Shown: positions 1-14,400, counted from the stretch's first letter. The stretch is 64,000 bases of DNA from Karstenula rhodostoma CBS 690.94 (GCA_010093485.1 MU001492.1:2713334-2777333), one strand, 5' to 3'. Made by a program: numbers and translations. Notes: generated by a model from the sequence alone, not told the origin.

Positions 1-117
1 GTATACCTATATATACCTATATATATCTATATATACCTATATACTCTAGATAGTATAGGTATAAATATATATAAATATATATATTTATATAGCTCTTCTA
101 AAAAACTTTTTATAATA
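1..117 (+). repeat. RIP-mutated copy of the right end of the 40.8-41.7 kb TIR element
   Basis: This stretch matches the less mutated sequence at about 41,590-41,706: the same tandem TACCTA-like units, then a CTCTAGA block, then the terminal inverted repeat. Over the clearest 70 bases every difference I see is C to T or G to A relative to the 41.6-kb copy. The element is cut by the window start, so its left part is not visible. The terminal ACTTTTCGTGAT of the other copy reads ACTTTTTATAAT here. Confidence 0.75.
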
Positions 118-1264
118 TATTAACTTTTCTATTTACTTATACTTACTAATATTTTTAATTTTTATTTATAGTTTATAGTTTATAACTTATAGTTTATAAC
201 TTAGTATATTAATCTATTATTATTAATATTAATATTAATATTACCTACTTATTATTATTATTAATATTATTTACTACTTTTTACTTTACCTATTATAGAA
301 TAGCTACTACTACTTCTATATTTATTAATTATATAGATTTCTTTAACTTCTTAATTATAATTATTTTTACTATAAAATCTAACTTCTTTTAGCCCTTAAA
401 AATTATTATAATTATTTTTTATTATTTATATATAAAGTCTTTATTTTTAACTAACTATTATAGTATTATTTCTATCTAGATTAGTAATATTATATTAGTA
501 ATACTATATATATATATAAAAAACTTACTAATAGACTCTATAATTATATAGTCTATAACTATAACTTATAGTATTTATATACTAGATTAATTATTATAGT
601 AATAGAGGTTAACTTACTAAATAATATATTAAATCTTATAATATATATAATTAAATATATTTAGATTACTAATAGACTTACTACTAGTATATACTAGATT
701 ATATTTATTAATAAAAATTAGTTACTTACTATTATTAGCTATTTTAATAGAGTAGAATATAGTATAAATTTTTTTTTATAAAAGCTAGTCTTTATATATA
801 ATACTATAAATTACTTATTACTAGTAGATAATATTTTTTTTATATTTTATTTTAAATTATAATATTATTAATATATAATATCCTTAATATTTTATAATAT
901 TTTTAATATTTCGCGACTTCTCTATAATTATATATTAGGTATTAGTAAATAAGGAGTATATTATTCTATTAATATTATATAGTATTATAGTATTATAAAA
1001 TTATAGTATAGTATTATATATTATAATATTATATAATACTAATATAGATTAATACTTAGTTAATTAAGTCTAGTACTATAGGTATCCTTTTTTTTCTTTT
1101 ATTATAAATAGTACTATTCTTTAGAGCTATTTAATAGAACTATATAGTATCTCTAGATATTTTTTTATTACTAGATAGTTATAATAGTAACTTTATATTA
1201 AAAAAAAAAAAATCTATTTTTAAAATATAGTTTCTAAATTAACTTTATATATATATTTATACTA
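118..1264. other. AT-rich stretch without recognisable feature
   Basis: RIP-scrambled sequence made of short T/A-rich words. I found no terminal repeat pair, no retrotransposon motif and no reading frame. One isolated CGCGA survives near 911. Confidence 0.5.
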
Positions 1265-1450
1265 AAAGTAAGCCTCCGATCGCCAAGCCCTGCACAACAA
1301 CCCCAGTTCGAATCCCACTCTGATCTTTACCTTTTTTTTATAACCTTTTTTTAAAATACGCTTATTTTTGAGCTGTTAGCTAGGGGAAGCACCTTTTTGT
1401 CAACATTTTTGTCTACACTCGATAACTCGATCTTTTTGTTATTATTTCCC
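1265..1450. repeat. SINE-like short repeat, largely spared by RIP
   Basis: An island of ordinary composition inside the AT block. It carries AGTTCGAATCC, a close match to the RNA polymerase III B box, followed by T-runs and a tail containing TTAGCTAGGGGAAGCACC. A diverged, RIP-mutated relative lies at 11,475-11,690, where the B box reads AGTTTAAATTC. The sequence around the B box does not fold into a proper T-stem, so this is not an intact tRNA gene. A tRNA-derived short interspersed element is the best reading. Short repeats can fall below the length RIP needs, which would explain why it survived. Confidence 0.5.
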
Positions 1451-1454
1451 TCCT

Positions 1455-3160
1455 AATACTAAAAGTAAATAAAATCTAGAATAAATATAAAGACTATAAA
1501 ATACTAAATATAGTAGTTATAGTAGCTATACTTAAGAAACTAAAACTAGTAATATTACTAGCTTATTTATATATAGATAAACTACTAATAGAATTAATAT
1601 TCTAGAAATATCTACTTTTCTATTCTCTAGAAAAGCTATTTAAGTAGACTATAATTAAAGAGATTACTACTCTATAATAGAAAGGAACTTAAATAAAGTT
1701 ACTCTAATTATAAATAATAAAATACCTACTTTTATTAAAATAGATATTTATATATAAGCTTAATTAGAATAGTTAGTTTAAAAACTATAAAACTTATATT
1801 ATAGTTAGAGAGAATCTTTAACTAAAAAATATCCTATATTTAATTTATACTACTATACTTATAGTAAGGTTATTTTAAATAGTAATAGTAATTATTATAG
1901 AGTTTAACTTTAAAATTAAATAATATAATATTATAGGAGTATTTCTAAATATTATAATTATAATAGATAATTTTATAACCTATAAACTTCTAAATAGGTT
2001 TAAAATACTAGAAATATATATAAAATTAAATTAAGCTCTTTATAATTTAAAAAACTTACTACTTTTCTAATATAAAGAATTTTCCTACTTACTTAGAACT
2101 AAAGAACTTAAAACTTTAAAGAATAAGCCTTATTTATTTTTTTTTAGAGATTAGAAAATTCTAGTACTATTCTATATAGATAATATACTACTTTTATATT
2201 ATAATAATTATAAAGAGTAAGCTTAAATACTATAAAATAAAATTATAAATAAATATAAAATTAAAGATAAAAGACTAGTTAAGTAGTTTTTTAGAGTATA
2301 AGTAATTAGAGACTAAAATAATTAAATAATTATACTTATATATAATATATATATTAATAAAATTATAAAAATATTTAAATTTTATAAAATTAGTAGTTTC
2401 CTACCTATTTCTCTCTTAATTAATAAGTTTAAAAAGAATAAAAATAAAGTATTACTATAATAAATTAAAAGTTATTAAGAAAAGATTAGATTAGTATTAT
2501 ATATAGTAATTATACTATAACTAAATATTATATTTACTATATTAAAGCTATCCTTCTTCCTTACTAATCTAAATATAAAGTATAAAGTAGTAGTTAATTA
2601 AATAATTCTAGACTTCTATAAAACGTGCTAGAAAGTAATTTAGTTTAGTAGATATAATAGTCTAGACCTACTTATCTATAGAAATATATCTTTTATAAAT
2701 AATCTACTAATAAAATAATTATTCTATAGGTATATTATTTTACTATTTAGTAGTACTATTTTATAGAAGATAGCTTATAAAAGTATAATTATAGTTTTAA
2801 CTATAAAAGTAGAGCTTTTTATTTTAGAATATATTAATAAAGAAGTAATAGCTTTAAAATACTTTTTTATTAAGCTTATACTAGAGTTAGAATTATTCTA
2901 GTAAATCTACTATAATAACTAGTAGATAATTAAATTAGTAATTAGAAAAAATAAGTAGATTACTATATATTTTTACTATATTAATATTTAGTATATATAG
3001 TTTAAATAAAAGTATATAATAGGAATATTTAAAATTTTATATTTTAAAATAAGTAAAATATCTATAAATAGTTTAATAAAAGTATTACTAAAATAGTAGT
3101 TTACTAGATTTATATAGTTATTTAACCTTTAAAATATAATTTTTATAATTATAAATATAA
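1455..3160 (+). mobile_element. Decayed Ty1/Copia polymerase remnant (reverse transcriptase and RNase H)
   Basis: Read through its stop codons, the + strand gives the order of a Copia pol. There is a segment like the start of the Copia reverse transcriptase near 1,830-1,960. Near 2,150-2,200 is an FYIDNILLLYY motif, matching the family's YVDDILL active site after RIP. The RNase H end near 2,890-3,130 includes ALLKQQFTRFI-like wording. No flanking LTR pair was found. The upstream part (gag, integrase) is missing or unreadable, so this is a fragment. Every CpA-type codon has decayed and it cannot encode protein. Confidence 0.7.
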
Positions 3161-3935
3161 AAGAAGAGTGGCGTTTTTACTTTATAAATAATAGTTATTA
3201 ATTTTTATAATATTTTTTATAGTTATTTATAATTAAAAAGATACTATCTACCTATTTATAATTAAGTCTTAAAGTAATTATAATAGCTAATTCTCTAATA
3301 ATACCTATTTCTTAGATATTTCTAAAACTAGTATACCCCTATTTTTTATTTATTTATTTAAGCTATTATATTTATACTAATACTACCTACTTTATATTAT
3401 ATAACCTATAGGGTTACTTAGTATAAATTAGTTAATATTACTATAATAATTTTAAATACCTTTTATATTTATATAATATTTCTCTTTTTTAGTAATTTAT
3501 TTATAAAGTTTTTATTCTTATTTCCCTTTTCTAGAATATAGAGGGTTATCTATAGTTAATAGAATAGTAATAGAATTTTAAAAATCTATTACTAAGTAGT
3601 TTTAATTCTATTATTATATATTTAAGTTTATTCTAGTAAATATACTAGAATAGTTTCTTCTAGTATTAAAATCTACTATTTACTAATTTATACTTATATA
3701 AAGGTAAGCTTATAAATAGTATTATATTATACTATCTCTAAATTAAATCTATAATTAAAATACTTTACTTTATAATAGATATTAGTAAAATTTTAAATTT
3801 ATAGTAGTTACTTTATAGTCTTATCTTTAAGCTTAATAACTTTAGTGGGTATTTTAGTATACTAGTAAATAACTATATAAGATTTTATAGTTATATTCTT
3901 CTAGTAATTCTAATTAATAGTAATATAAAGTAATA
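3161..3935. other. AT-rich stretch without recognisable feature
   Basis: Sequence between the Copia remnant and the first Gypsy LTR. A small GTGGCG survivor lies near 3,167. It may hold the 3' untranslated part or LTR of the Copia remnant, but I could not pair it with another copy in the window. Confidence 0.4.
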
Positions 3936-3940
3936 CTATA
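3936..3940. repeat. Target site duplication of Gypsy element 1 (left)
   Basis: CTATA directly before the left LTR; the same five bases directly follow the right LTR at 11,222-11,226. Five-base duplications are usual for Ty3/Gypsy integrases. Confidence 0.7.
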
Positions 3941-4439
3941 TATTATAATTATAGAAGGTACACTAGAAAGGAATATAATAAAGGATAATACTAACTATAA
4001 GGAATAAAGGGCTAGTAATAAGGTTTAGAAAAACTAATTACTAATATTATATAATAATATTCTATAAAAGTATAGAGTTAGTAGAATAATAGGGTTATAT
4101 AATATTATTCTATATAGAATAAATATTCTAGAGATAATAAATATTCTAGGGATAATCCCCTTTATATAGAATAATAAAATATTAGAGAAATAAAATAACT
4201 AGTATATAATCTAAAAGGATTTCTATATAATTTCTATTTTTTATAGTTAATTTTTATATTTAAATTAAAATATTTTATCTATATATAAATATTTAGTTTT
4301 CTCTTAGTATTATTATATTATATTCTATTATAATATAAAATTATTAACTAATTTAATATTTATCTCTATTATATTTTATTTCTTAAATAATCCTTAAAGT
4401 ATAGACCTAAGTTAGATATATAAGAGACCCCTTATAATA
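3941..4439 (+). repeat. 5' LTR of Gypsy element 1
   Basis: 499 bp, the same length as the copy at 10,723-11,221. The two differ mostly by C/T and G/A changes. The primer-binding region just inside (4,440 onward) is recognisably shared with the matching inner flank of element 2 near 34,212. Confidence 0.85.
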
Positions 4440-7400
4440 CTTTAATTATTTAAGGGTTTAAGTTAATATAGTAGTACTAAATATACCTACTAGTTTAAGG
4501 GGCTCTAGAATAAGTACTATCTTAAATCTAGCTAGTAATCTAATAATTCTTTTAATAGTATAAACTAAGAAAATAGAATAGTTTAAAATATAACTAATTA
4601 TAATTATAGAATAGGTTTAAGCTTTTATAACTATAGTAGTATACCTACTAAAAGTTAACTTTAAAATCTTAAAACTCTATAATAGAGAAATAAAGACTAA
4701 CCTTAAAATATTTTTAATAAATATAGAATTATATTATAGGTATAATTATAATATATTTAGAAATAACTAATTAAAGATTTTAGCTATTATAATATATATA
4801 ATAGAAAGGGTAGTAGAATAGATATATTTAATTATTAAAGACTTTCTAGTATATAAAGAAGAACTAAAAAGATAAAATAAAGAAACTATAAAAATTTTTA
4901 TATTCTAGAGAGGATTTAAAAAATAAATTAAAATTATATTTAGTAAAATAAATAAAGAATAATAGACTAAATAACTTATTTATTATATTAAATAAATAGA
5001 ATTAGCTAGTAAATACTCTACTATATTCTAATAACTCTAGACTAAAATTAATTAAAATAATATCTTATTATAGGTAGTCTACTATAATAGTTTAAAAGAG
5101 TTAATTAAGGATAAACTACTTTATTATAAGAAGTCTAATAGTCTAGAAGTATTAATTAAACTAGTAGTATAAATTAACTACTAATTATATAAATAATAAC
5201 TAGAAAAGAAAAAATCTACTAAACTAGTATTTAGTTTAAGGGCTAATATATAGAAAATATATTATAGATAAAGGGATTATAATAAAGATATAATTATAGA
5301 AAATAAGGCCTATAAAAAAAAAAAAAAATTCTATAATAAAAGAAATAGAATAATATTTAATAGTAATACTTTAAAAATAAAACTTATTTAAACTATAAAA
5401 AAAAAAAATACTTTAAAACTAAATACCTTTTTAAAAAGTTTTAGAGTAAGTAAGTCTAGGTAATATAGATAGCTATAGTAATACTAAGGCCTAAGACCCC
5501 TATATTACTATAAAAAGATAATATAGAAAATAACTCTAATTTCTCTAAATTACTAGAAGAAGTCTAGGAAATAACTAATAAAAAGAATATTATAAACTAA
5601 ATTCTATAAAATCTATATTAAATATATAGAAATAATAAGTACTTTATACTAGTTTATAACTATAAGATTAGAATTATAGATATAAATACTAATAGGATAT
5701 ACTATTAAATAAAAGGATAATAAGAAAATATTCTAGTATCTATATAATAAATCTAGATTAATAATAATTATTTAAAGGTTAAATAGTAGTACTATAACTA
5801 TAATAGCTATAAATATTATAAAAAAAAAAAAACTAATATAACTAAGGCCCCTAAATAACTAGACTATAAGAAGTTTCTAAAGAAAGACTATTTAAAAGTA
5901 TAATATTATATCTATTAATTAGAATAATAATTATATAATTATAATATACTAGAATAGTAATAATATTATATAGAAAGTTATTCTAAGTATTAGAAATAAA
6001 AGTATACTATATATTACTAGTTAACTAGAAAAAACTTAAAAGATATAAAAGTATTTTATAAATATAAAGAAACTATTTATTTAACTAGAAATAAAATATA
6101 ATATATATATAAAGTTAAGTTATATTACTATAACTATCTAGAATAATATCTAAAATATCTAAGTAAGAAAAAAGTAGTTATATATAATTAAAATAATAAA
6201 AATTATAAAAAAATATATTTCTTTAAATATATAATTACTAGATACTTAAAGTACTAAAATAAGGTTAATAAAGGGAAAATTATAAGAGTAATAAAAGTAG
6301 AAAAATACTAGAGGTATATAATTTAAAATTATTCTAAAAATCTCTAAACTTATCTAAAACTAATAAGGAGGTATACTATAGAATTATACTATACTAATTA
6401 CCCCCTTTATAATAACTATAGGTATCTAGAAGGATTCTAGATTAAAATATAAATAATATTAAAAAATTAGAATACTATTAAGTAAAGAGCTAAACTAGTA
6501 AGAGTATTCTAAAGACTTAATAAATATCTAAAAATAATAGGGCTATAGAACTTTAAATAGAAAAGTAGATTATAATTAGAAAATTCTAAGTAAAAGTATT
6601 AATAAATTCTAGTATAACTAGATATTTAATTTTATTCTAAATAGTAAAGAAATATAACTTACTATATTAGAATAAAATAAAGCTAGTTTAATTAGAAATA
6701 ATAAATAAAATATTTTTTTAAAAGTATAGTAAAAACTAGTTATACCTTAAAATACTATTATTACTAATAGATAGTAAAGGATTTAAAAACTAATATAGTT
6801 TTACTATAATAGATATAGGAAGCCTAAAAGCTATTATAAGCTATAACTAGTTATTAGAAAATAATTTAAATATTAATTAGAAAAGTTAAATAATATATAG
6901 CTAAGAATTAATATTATAGATTACTAGTATAAGATACCTATAAAAAGTAAAACTAAAAGCCCTAAATACTTTAACTAAATAGGCTATATAATAATAAATT
7001 AAAAAGATTTTAGCTACTAAAATTATTAGAATTTTAAAAAAAAATCTAGAATAAGTATAAATTATTTAAGTATAATACTTAGACCTCTAGGTTATAAAAA
7101 AACTATTAATAATTCTACTAGAATATAAAAAATATATAGAACTTTTTAAAAAAATTAAAAGGGAAGAACTACTAAATTATTAAAAATAGAATTATAAAAT
7201 ACCTCTAGAAAAAGATATAAAACTATAACTAGAATAGTTAAAACTAATATTAGTAGACTAAAAAAAAGAAGTATAGAAGTACTTATAAAAAAATTTAAAA
7301 TAAAAGTATATCTAGAAAAGTTATAGTTTTATAACCTTTTTAATTCTATAGGTATCTAAAAAAAATAGTAAATTATAACTCTATATAGATTATAGATAAC

Positions 7401-10400
7401 TAAATAATACTATAATTAAAAATTAATACCTATTACTCTTAATTATAGAGCTTATAAATTAACTCTAAAAAGTTAAGTAGTTTATAAAATTTAATATATA
7501 TAATAGATATTACTATATATAAATTACTAAAAGATATAAATAGAAAAAAATATTTAGAACTAAATATAGTTTCTATAAATACTAGATTATATTATTTAAA
7601 TTAATAAACGCCCCTATAATATTTTAGATAGTTATTAATAAAGTATTATATAAATATTTAGATATATTCTATATAGTATATCTTAATAATATATTTATTT
7701 ACTCTATTAAAATACTAGAGGAATATATTAGATATATAAAAAAAGTACTTAAAAAAATAAAAGAATATTAGTTACTTTTTTATTTAGATAAATATAAGTT
7801 TTATATTATTAAAATAGAGTATCTAGAATTTATTATTTTAAAGAAAGGTATATTAATAGATTTAAAAAAAGTTACTACTATATAGAAATAACTAGTTTCT
7901 AAATTAATAAAAAATATTTAGTTTTTTCTAGAATTTAATAACTTCTATTAGAAGTTTATTAAGGACTATTCTAAAATTATTATATTACTAATAAATTTTA
8001 TAAAGAAGAATAATAATAAGGTTATATAGTCTATCTAAGGGAAACTACTAAAAGTATTTAGAAAATTATAGATAATATTCCTAATAACCCCTCTTCTATA
8101 AATATTTAATTCTAGAAAACTAGTTAGAATTAAAATAGATATATCTAACTATATATTAGAAATAATTTTCTTATAACTAGATAAAAATAGAAAATAGAGA
8201 CTAGTATTTTACTATTTATAAAAATTCTCTAAAATAGAACTTAATTATAATATTTATAATAAAAAACTACTAGCTATAATAGATACTTTTAAATAATAGA
8301 AAGTATAGCTTATAGAAGCCTACTTTAAGGTAAAGATATAAATAAATTACTAGAATTTTATTAACTTTATATTAACTAAAAAGTTTAATAGATAATAGAT
8401 ATAATAAATAGAGTTTTTAGTAAATTTTAACTTTATAATATACTATTACCCTAGAACCCTTAATAATATAGTAGACACTTTAAATAAATAGTTATATTTA
8501 ACTAAAAATAAAGTTAAGCTATATAATATAATTCTATATAAATATAAAAATAGTATACTTAAATATAACTAACTAAAAATTAAGGTATAGACTACTAGTC
8601 TATAGTATACTAAACTAAAAATATATAATTTCTTAGATTATAAAAAGTTTAATTAAAAATAAAAAGAGGAGTATAACTTCTTTAAATATAGTTTTAATAA
8701 AACTAGATAGGACTATTATTAGAAAATTATTATTAATAATAAATATATATTTATTTTAATTAGAAGGCTATATAGATCCCAAGAATAGAAATATCTAGGT
8801 ATTAAAGAAATAATATATTATATTATAAATAAATATATTATTTCTAAGTTTAAATAATTAGTTATAATAGAGATAAATAACTATTTAGCCTATTAGAAAA
8901 ATAAGTCTAAGAGATATAAGCCTTATAAACTTCTATAATTATTACTAATAGTATAATAACTATAATAGAGTATAATAATAGATTTTATTATAAAACTTTT
9001 AAAATTACTATAGCTAGAAATAAAATATATATATAATACTATTATAGTAATAGTAGACTAATTTATAAAAATAGTAAAGTTTAGATTTATAGAAAAATTT
9101 ATAATAGCTAAGAAACTTACCTATAAAATAGATAATATACTATTCTCTAAGTATAGACTACTAAAAAATTTTATTATAAATAGATATAAGCTTTTTATTT
9201 TAAAGTACTAGAATACTTTTACTATAGTCTTAGAAATAAATTAAAAGTTTTTAATAAGCTTTTATTCTAAAACTAATAGATAAATAGAATATATAAATTA
9301 GATACTTAAATAGTATTTATAATTCTATATAAATAAATAATAAAATAACTAGATAGAATTTATATTAATAGTATAACTAGTATATAATAGTTTAAGGTTA
9401 GATATAATAGAATATTTATTCTACTATATAAACTATAGATATAAGCTAGTTATTTATTAAAATCTATAAAATATAGAAAGTATTTCTACTAGAGCCTAAA
9501 ATAAAACTTAGAAAATAAAAAAACTATATAAAATTTTATAGAAAAGAATTACCTATAGAGTCCTTATAGTATCTAAAAATATAAATAAGTAAAGGATTAA
9601 AAAACTAATCCTTAAAAAAAGAAATAAAGTTTTTCTATTATAAAAAAATCTAAAAATAAAATAATTAAATAAGAAACTAAATTACCTATAAATAGAATTC
9701 TTTTAAATTTAAGAAATAAAGAAACTAGTTATAACTAAGTTACTTTTACTAATAGATATAAAAATATATTCTACCTTTTATAAATTACTTTTAGAACTAG
9801 TACTACTAAATATTTAGATTAAAACCTAACTAGAGTTAGAAAATAATAAGTATAAAATTAAAGTAATTAAAAACTTATAAATAGTTAAGGATTAGTAAAA
9901 ATATCTAGTTAAGTAGAAAGAATAGTTAAAGTAATATAATATATAGAAACTAGAAGGAAATCTTATAAATTATAAGGAATTATTAGAGGAGTTTTAGTTA
10001 AAATAATTTTAAGGAGGTTAGGTAGAAAAGATATAAAGTTAAAATTAATAAAAAAATTAGAAAAATTAAAAAAGGAAAAAGAAGAATTAGCCTATAACTA
10101 GTTACTATTAGTAGTTATTAGTAAAGGTAGTAAAGATATATATTAACTATTAGAAACTATATCCTTTATAAATAAAGAATTCTTCTTTTATAAATAATTT
10201 ATAGTACTAATAATCTAAAGATTATATTAAGTAAAAGAATATTTTTACTTCTTTATTTCTATAATCTCTATTTTAAAGTAAATAACTTTAGCCTTAGTAT
10301 AAAAAAAAATAAAATATTTCTTATATTTCTTTATTTAAATATACTCTTATTCTTTATTAGATACTTAAAGATTATAGTTTATATATATAAAAAAATAGCT

Positions 10401-10722
10401 AGTATAATAGTTAATTTTTATATCTATAAAATAATAAAGCTTTAGTTTTTAATAATACTTATAACTTAGTAAATTTAATATCTCTAAGTCTTAAAATTTA
10501 ATCTTCTATATATAAGTATAATAAGATTTAACTATTAAATAAAAAGCTTTTAGTATAGTTAAAAAAATAATAAAAGTCTAGAAAGAAATATAATATAAAT
10601 TAATTTTAAAAAGGGCTTACCTTTATATACTAGAATCTAATAAAGGTAAAAATACTATATAATAATTATATTATAAAAATAATAGTAGAATATTAGAATA
10701 ATAACTCTAAATAAAAGAATAA

Positions 10723-11221
10723 TATTATAATTATAGAAGGTATACTAAGAAGGGATATAATAAAGAATAATACTAATTATAAAAAATAAAGAACTAGTAG
10801 TAAAATTTAAAAGAACTAGTTACTAATATTATATAATAATATTCTATAGAAGTATAAAGCTAATAGAATAATAGAATTATATAATATTATTCTATATAGA
10901 ATAGATATTCTAGAGATAATAGATATTTTAGAAATAACCCCCTCTATATAGGATAATAGAATATTAGAAAAATAGAATAACTAGTATATAGTTTAAAAAA
11001 ATCTCTATATAGTTTTTATTATTTATAGTTAACTTTTATATTTAAATTAAAGTATTTTATTTATATATAAATATTTAGTCTTTTCTTAGTATTATTATAT
11101 TATATTCTATTATAATATAGAATTATTAATTAATCTAGTATTTACCTTTATTATATCTCGTTTCTTAAATAATTTTTAAGGTATAGATCTAGATTAGGTA
11201 TATAGGAGACCCTTTATAATA
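10723..11221 (+). repeat. 3' LTR of Gypsy element 1
   Basis: 499-bp partner of the left LTR. It starts TATTATAATTATAGAAGG and ends CCTTTATAATA, followed by the CTATA duplication. Confidence 0.85.
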
Positions 11222-11474
11222 CTATAGGTATTTCTATACTTATTAGTTATCTATATTATCTAGGGAAATAGTATATCTTTATATAGTAAATAGTTAAAAT
11301 CTATAGTTATATTATATAATATTATAATATTTAAGTTTAAGTTTAAATTTAAATTTAAAATAGAGAGAAGAGGTATTATAGTATTACTATACTATAATAT
11401 TTAGTTTTAACCTTAATAAAAGAAAATTATAACTATAGTTAATTAAAAAATTAGAATTCTACTAGTAATTAGTA

Positions 11475-11690
11475 TTTATATACTAAGCCTCTAATTACTA
11501 AACTCTATATAATAATTTTAGTTTAAATTCTACTTTAATTTTTATTTTTTTTTAATAACCTTTTTTTAAATATACTTATTTTTAAACTATTAGCTAGGAG
11601 AAATATCTTTTTATTAATATTCTTATTTATACTTAATAATTTAATCTTTTTATTATTATTTTTTTTTTAATAAAAGAAGTAAAGTAAATA
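11475..11690. repeat. RIP-mutated copy of the SINE-like repeat
   Basis: Aligned by eye with 1,265-1,450: shared AAGCCTC start, B-box region now AGTTTAAATTC, the same T-runs and the TTAGCTAGG tail. The differences are C to T and G to A. Confidence 0.5.
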
Positions 11691-12117
11691 GAGATTTATT
11701 TAACTTAATTATAAAAAGTACTTTTTAACTAAAAAATAAAAGAAAAAAAAATAAAAAGAAATTTATTCTATTTAAATATATTAAGTATTTAATTAAAAAG
11801 TTTATAAAACTAAGTATATTACTATATTTCTAATATATTAGAGTATTTACTATACCTATATCTAAAACTATTTTAACTATAAATAAAAGATTATTTAATT
11901 TTAAAAAACCTATTATAACTATATAAATACTCTTTAAAATAATTAAAATTAAACTACTATTAATCTATACTATAATAACTAATATTTAGGCCTACTTTAT
12001 AAAGCTATTATAAAGTATAATATTTATAAAAAATAAATATATTATATTTAAAAGTATATATAATCTCCTATAAGTCTATTTTCTAGCTATTTATAAAATA
12101 AACCTATTAGAAAATAG

Positions 12118-12275
12118 ATAAAATAGAAATAGAAGTAGTAAAAATAGAAATAAAAATAAAAGAAATAAAAATAAAAATAGAAATAAAAAAAATAAAAATA
12201 GAAATAGAAATAAAAATAAATAGAGGTAGAATAAAAGTAAATAAAATAAAAATAAAAGTAAAAAAAATAAAAAAA
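12118..12275 (+). repeat. Purine-rich low-complexity tract (AAATAR type)
   Basis: Consecutive AAATA, AAATAG and AAATAAA units with almost no pyrimidine other than T. It could be a RIP-altered microsatellite or a degraded lysine/glutamate-rich coding stretch. Confidence 0.6.
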
Positions 12276-14094
12276 AAACTAATTATTAAATAAAGGTTTT
12301 ATAAAAGTATAAAATAAGTTTTTTAATTCTTATTCTAATTCTTTAATATAGTTTAAATATACTATTATAAATAATTAACCTTATAAGCCTATATATAGTT
12401 AGTAAGAATTTAAATAATAAAAAAGATAAAAAAAGTTTATACTAAAGTCTAGATTATTATAGAATAGAATAAAGTATATTATATATATAACTAGAAATAA
12501 TAGACTATAATAATTAATAAAATTTAACTAGATAAGTAAAAAATCTAGTTTATACTAGTTTATATAAGTATATATAATAATAAAAGTTATAGTCTATATA
12601 CTAGTTTATAATATTATAGTAGAAACTATCTAACCTACTACTTAATATAAGAATTAATTTAATCTAAGATTAAATCTCTTTATAGAATATTTATCTATCT
12701 TTAAGCTTAGGCCTTATCTAGTAGTATATATATAGATTAGTTAGTAAATTCTAAATATCTATTATATAGAGAGTTCCTCTCTAGAACTTTTTTTATTTTA
12801 GTATTTTAAGTTTAGTTTTAATTTATATAGTTTCTTCTATCTATTTAGTTTTAAAAGTATTTATTTTATTTAGTTATATCTTAGCCTTATACTTAAAATA
12901 CTATTTAAATAGCTAAACTAGTTTACTAGCTAAATAGTATTAAAATATTTTTTTTTATAACTAAAGGAATATATAATACTAATAGAAAAGCTTAGCTAAA
13001 AGTATAGAAAATAAACTAAATAAAAAAATAATTAGATTAATAAGTTATTTAAAGAATTATAGTAAATTTTTTAGTAATAGTTATTTATTTAGTTTTAAAT
13101 TTCTTTTTTTATTTATATACTTTAGTAGTATAAGCTTTAGTAGTATTATTAGCTATTTAAAAGATATAAATAAAATATTAAAAAATAAAAAATAAAAATA
13201 TACTATAAAATAGAATAATAGAAATAAAGAAAAAAAGTTTAAAAAATATAAAAAATATAAAAAATATTTTTTTATTCTATTTATCTTTATTAGTTTATAC
13301 TATATAATAATTATTTATTTTATTTACTATTACTTATTATATCTAGTTATAAAACTACTACTATTTATAAGTATTATATTAAATATTAAAAGTCTTTTAC
13401 TCTAGTTAATTAGTATTATAATACTAATAATAGTATAATATAAATAGGAAATTATAGTCTAAACTATATATATTTAAGGAAAGCTAATCTAAATAATTAA
13501 ATTCTACTAATAGATAAATAATAAATACTATTTATCTAAAGGGTATATTAAAAAAAAAAAAAAAATTTAGTAATATTAGAATTTATAGAACTCTAATTAG
13601 CTATAATAAGGGGTATTTTAATCTAAATACTAAACTAATTTAGAATAAATATAATATATAACTAGTCTTTCTAGTAATTTTTTTTTATATAGTAATCTAA
13701 TTAATTCGTTTTTTAAATAAAGGAATATTTAAGTTTCTTTTCTTTACTATAATAGATAAATATCCTATAAAGGAATTTAATTTTAGATTAAATTAATCCT
13801 TATATAACTATTATCTTTATAATTTACTCTAACTAAATAAGTCTAGAAAATAATATAGTCTAGAGAATTATACTTCTATAAATATAAAAGTAATATATTC
13901 TATATAATAGATATTATAGAAAATAAAAACTTTTCTTTTTATTAAATATTAAAAATAGTAAAATATCTTAGTTTTAATTTTAAATAGAATCTAATTTTAA
14001 TAGACTAAAATATAAGTAATAGAAAAAAAATCTATACTTAATTATTTATATTTATATATATAAACTTTTTTAATATTTTACTTTTTAGTTATAA

Positions 14095-14400
14095 TTTAAA
14101 TTTTAGAGAGGAGGGGGGTATATAATAGACTATATCTAATATAACTTTTTAGACCTTAGCCCTTAATTTAACTACCCTAAGTATATAAGTATAGGGTCTA
14201 AAGTTTAATTTTAAATTTTTATTAAATTTATAAATTTTTATTTTAGTATTTTTAGTCTTTTAGATATCTCGCCACTTATATAAAAAACTCTTTTAATATT
14301 TAATTTTTTAGTTATAACTTAAATTTTAAAAAGGAGAAAGATATATAATAAATTATATTTAATAGAATTTTTTAGATTTTAATTTTTAGTTTAGTTATTT
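14095..14400. repeat. LTR-like fragment with internal direct repeat
   Basis: A purine run (GAGGAGGGGGG) followed by TATATAATAGACTATAT at about 14,107 is echoed 230 bases later by AAGGAGAAAGATATATAATAAATTATAT. A purine tract followed by TA (RIP of TG) resembles a polypurine tract next to an LTR start. The inner part at about 14,170-14,280 recurs at about 34,800-34,910. Confidence 0.45.

Larger units (their letters stand above)
3941..11221 (+). mobile_element. Complete RIP-decayed Ty3/Gypsy chromovirus (element 1)
   Basis: A 7.28-kb element bounded by two 499-bp LTRs with TATTATAA...TTATAATA ends, which are TGTTATAA...TTATAACA after RIP, and flanked by CTATA. Read through stops, the + strand shows the Gypsy pol order. 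A reverse transcriptase block like LYIDYRQLNNTIIKN lies near 7,380-7,425, and the active site (YLDDILIYS in RIP-altered form) near 7,660-7,710. An integrase core like VIVDRFTKMAKF lies near 9,040-9,085. A C-terminal chromodomain (YLVKWK-like) lies near 9,850-9,965. The domain order and chromodomain place it in the chromovirus group of fungal Gypsy elements. It cannot be autonomous in this state. Element 2 belongs to the same family. Confidence 0.88.

Noticed and set aside
1265..1345. tRNA gene
   Set aside because: A B box is present, but the T-stem does not pair and no A box or anticodon arm is readable.
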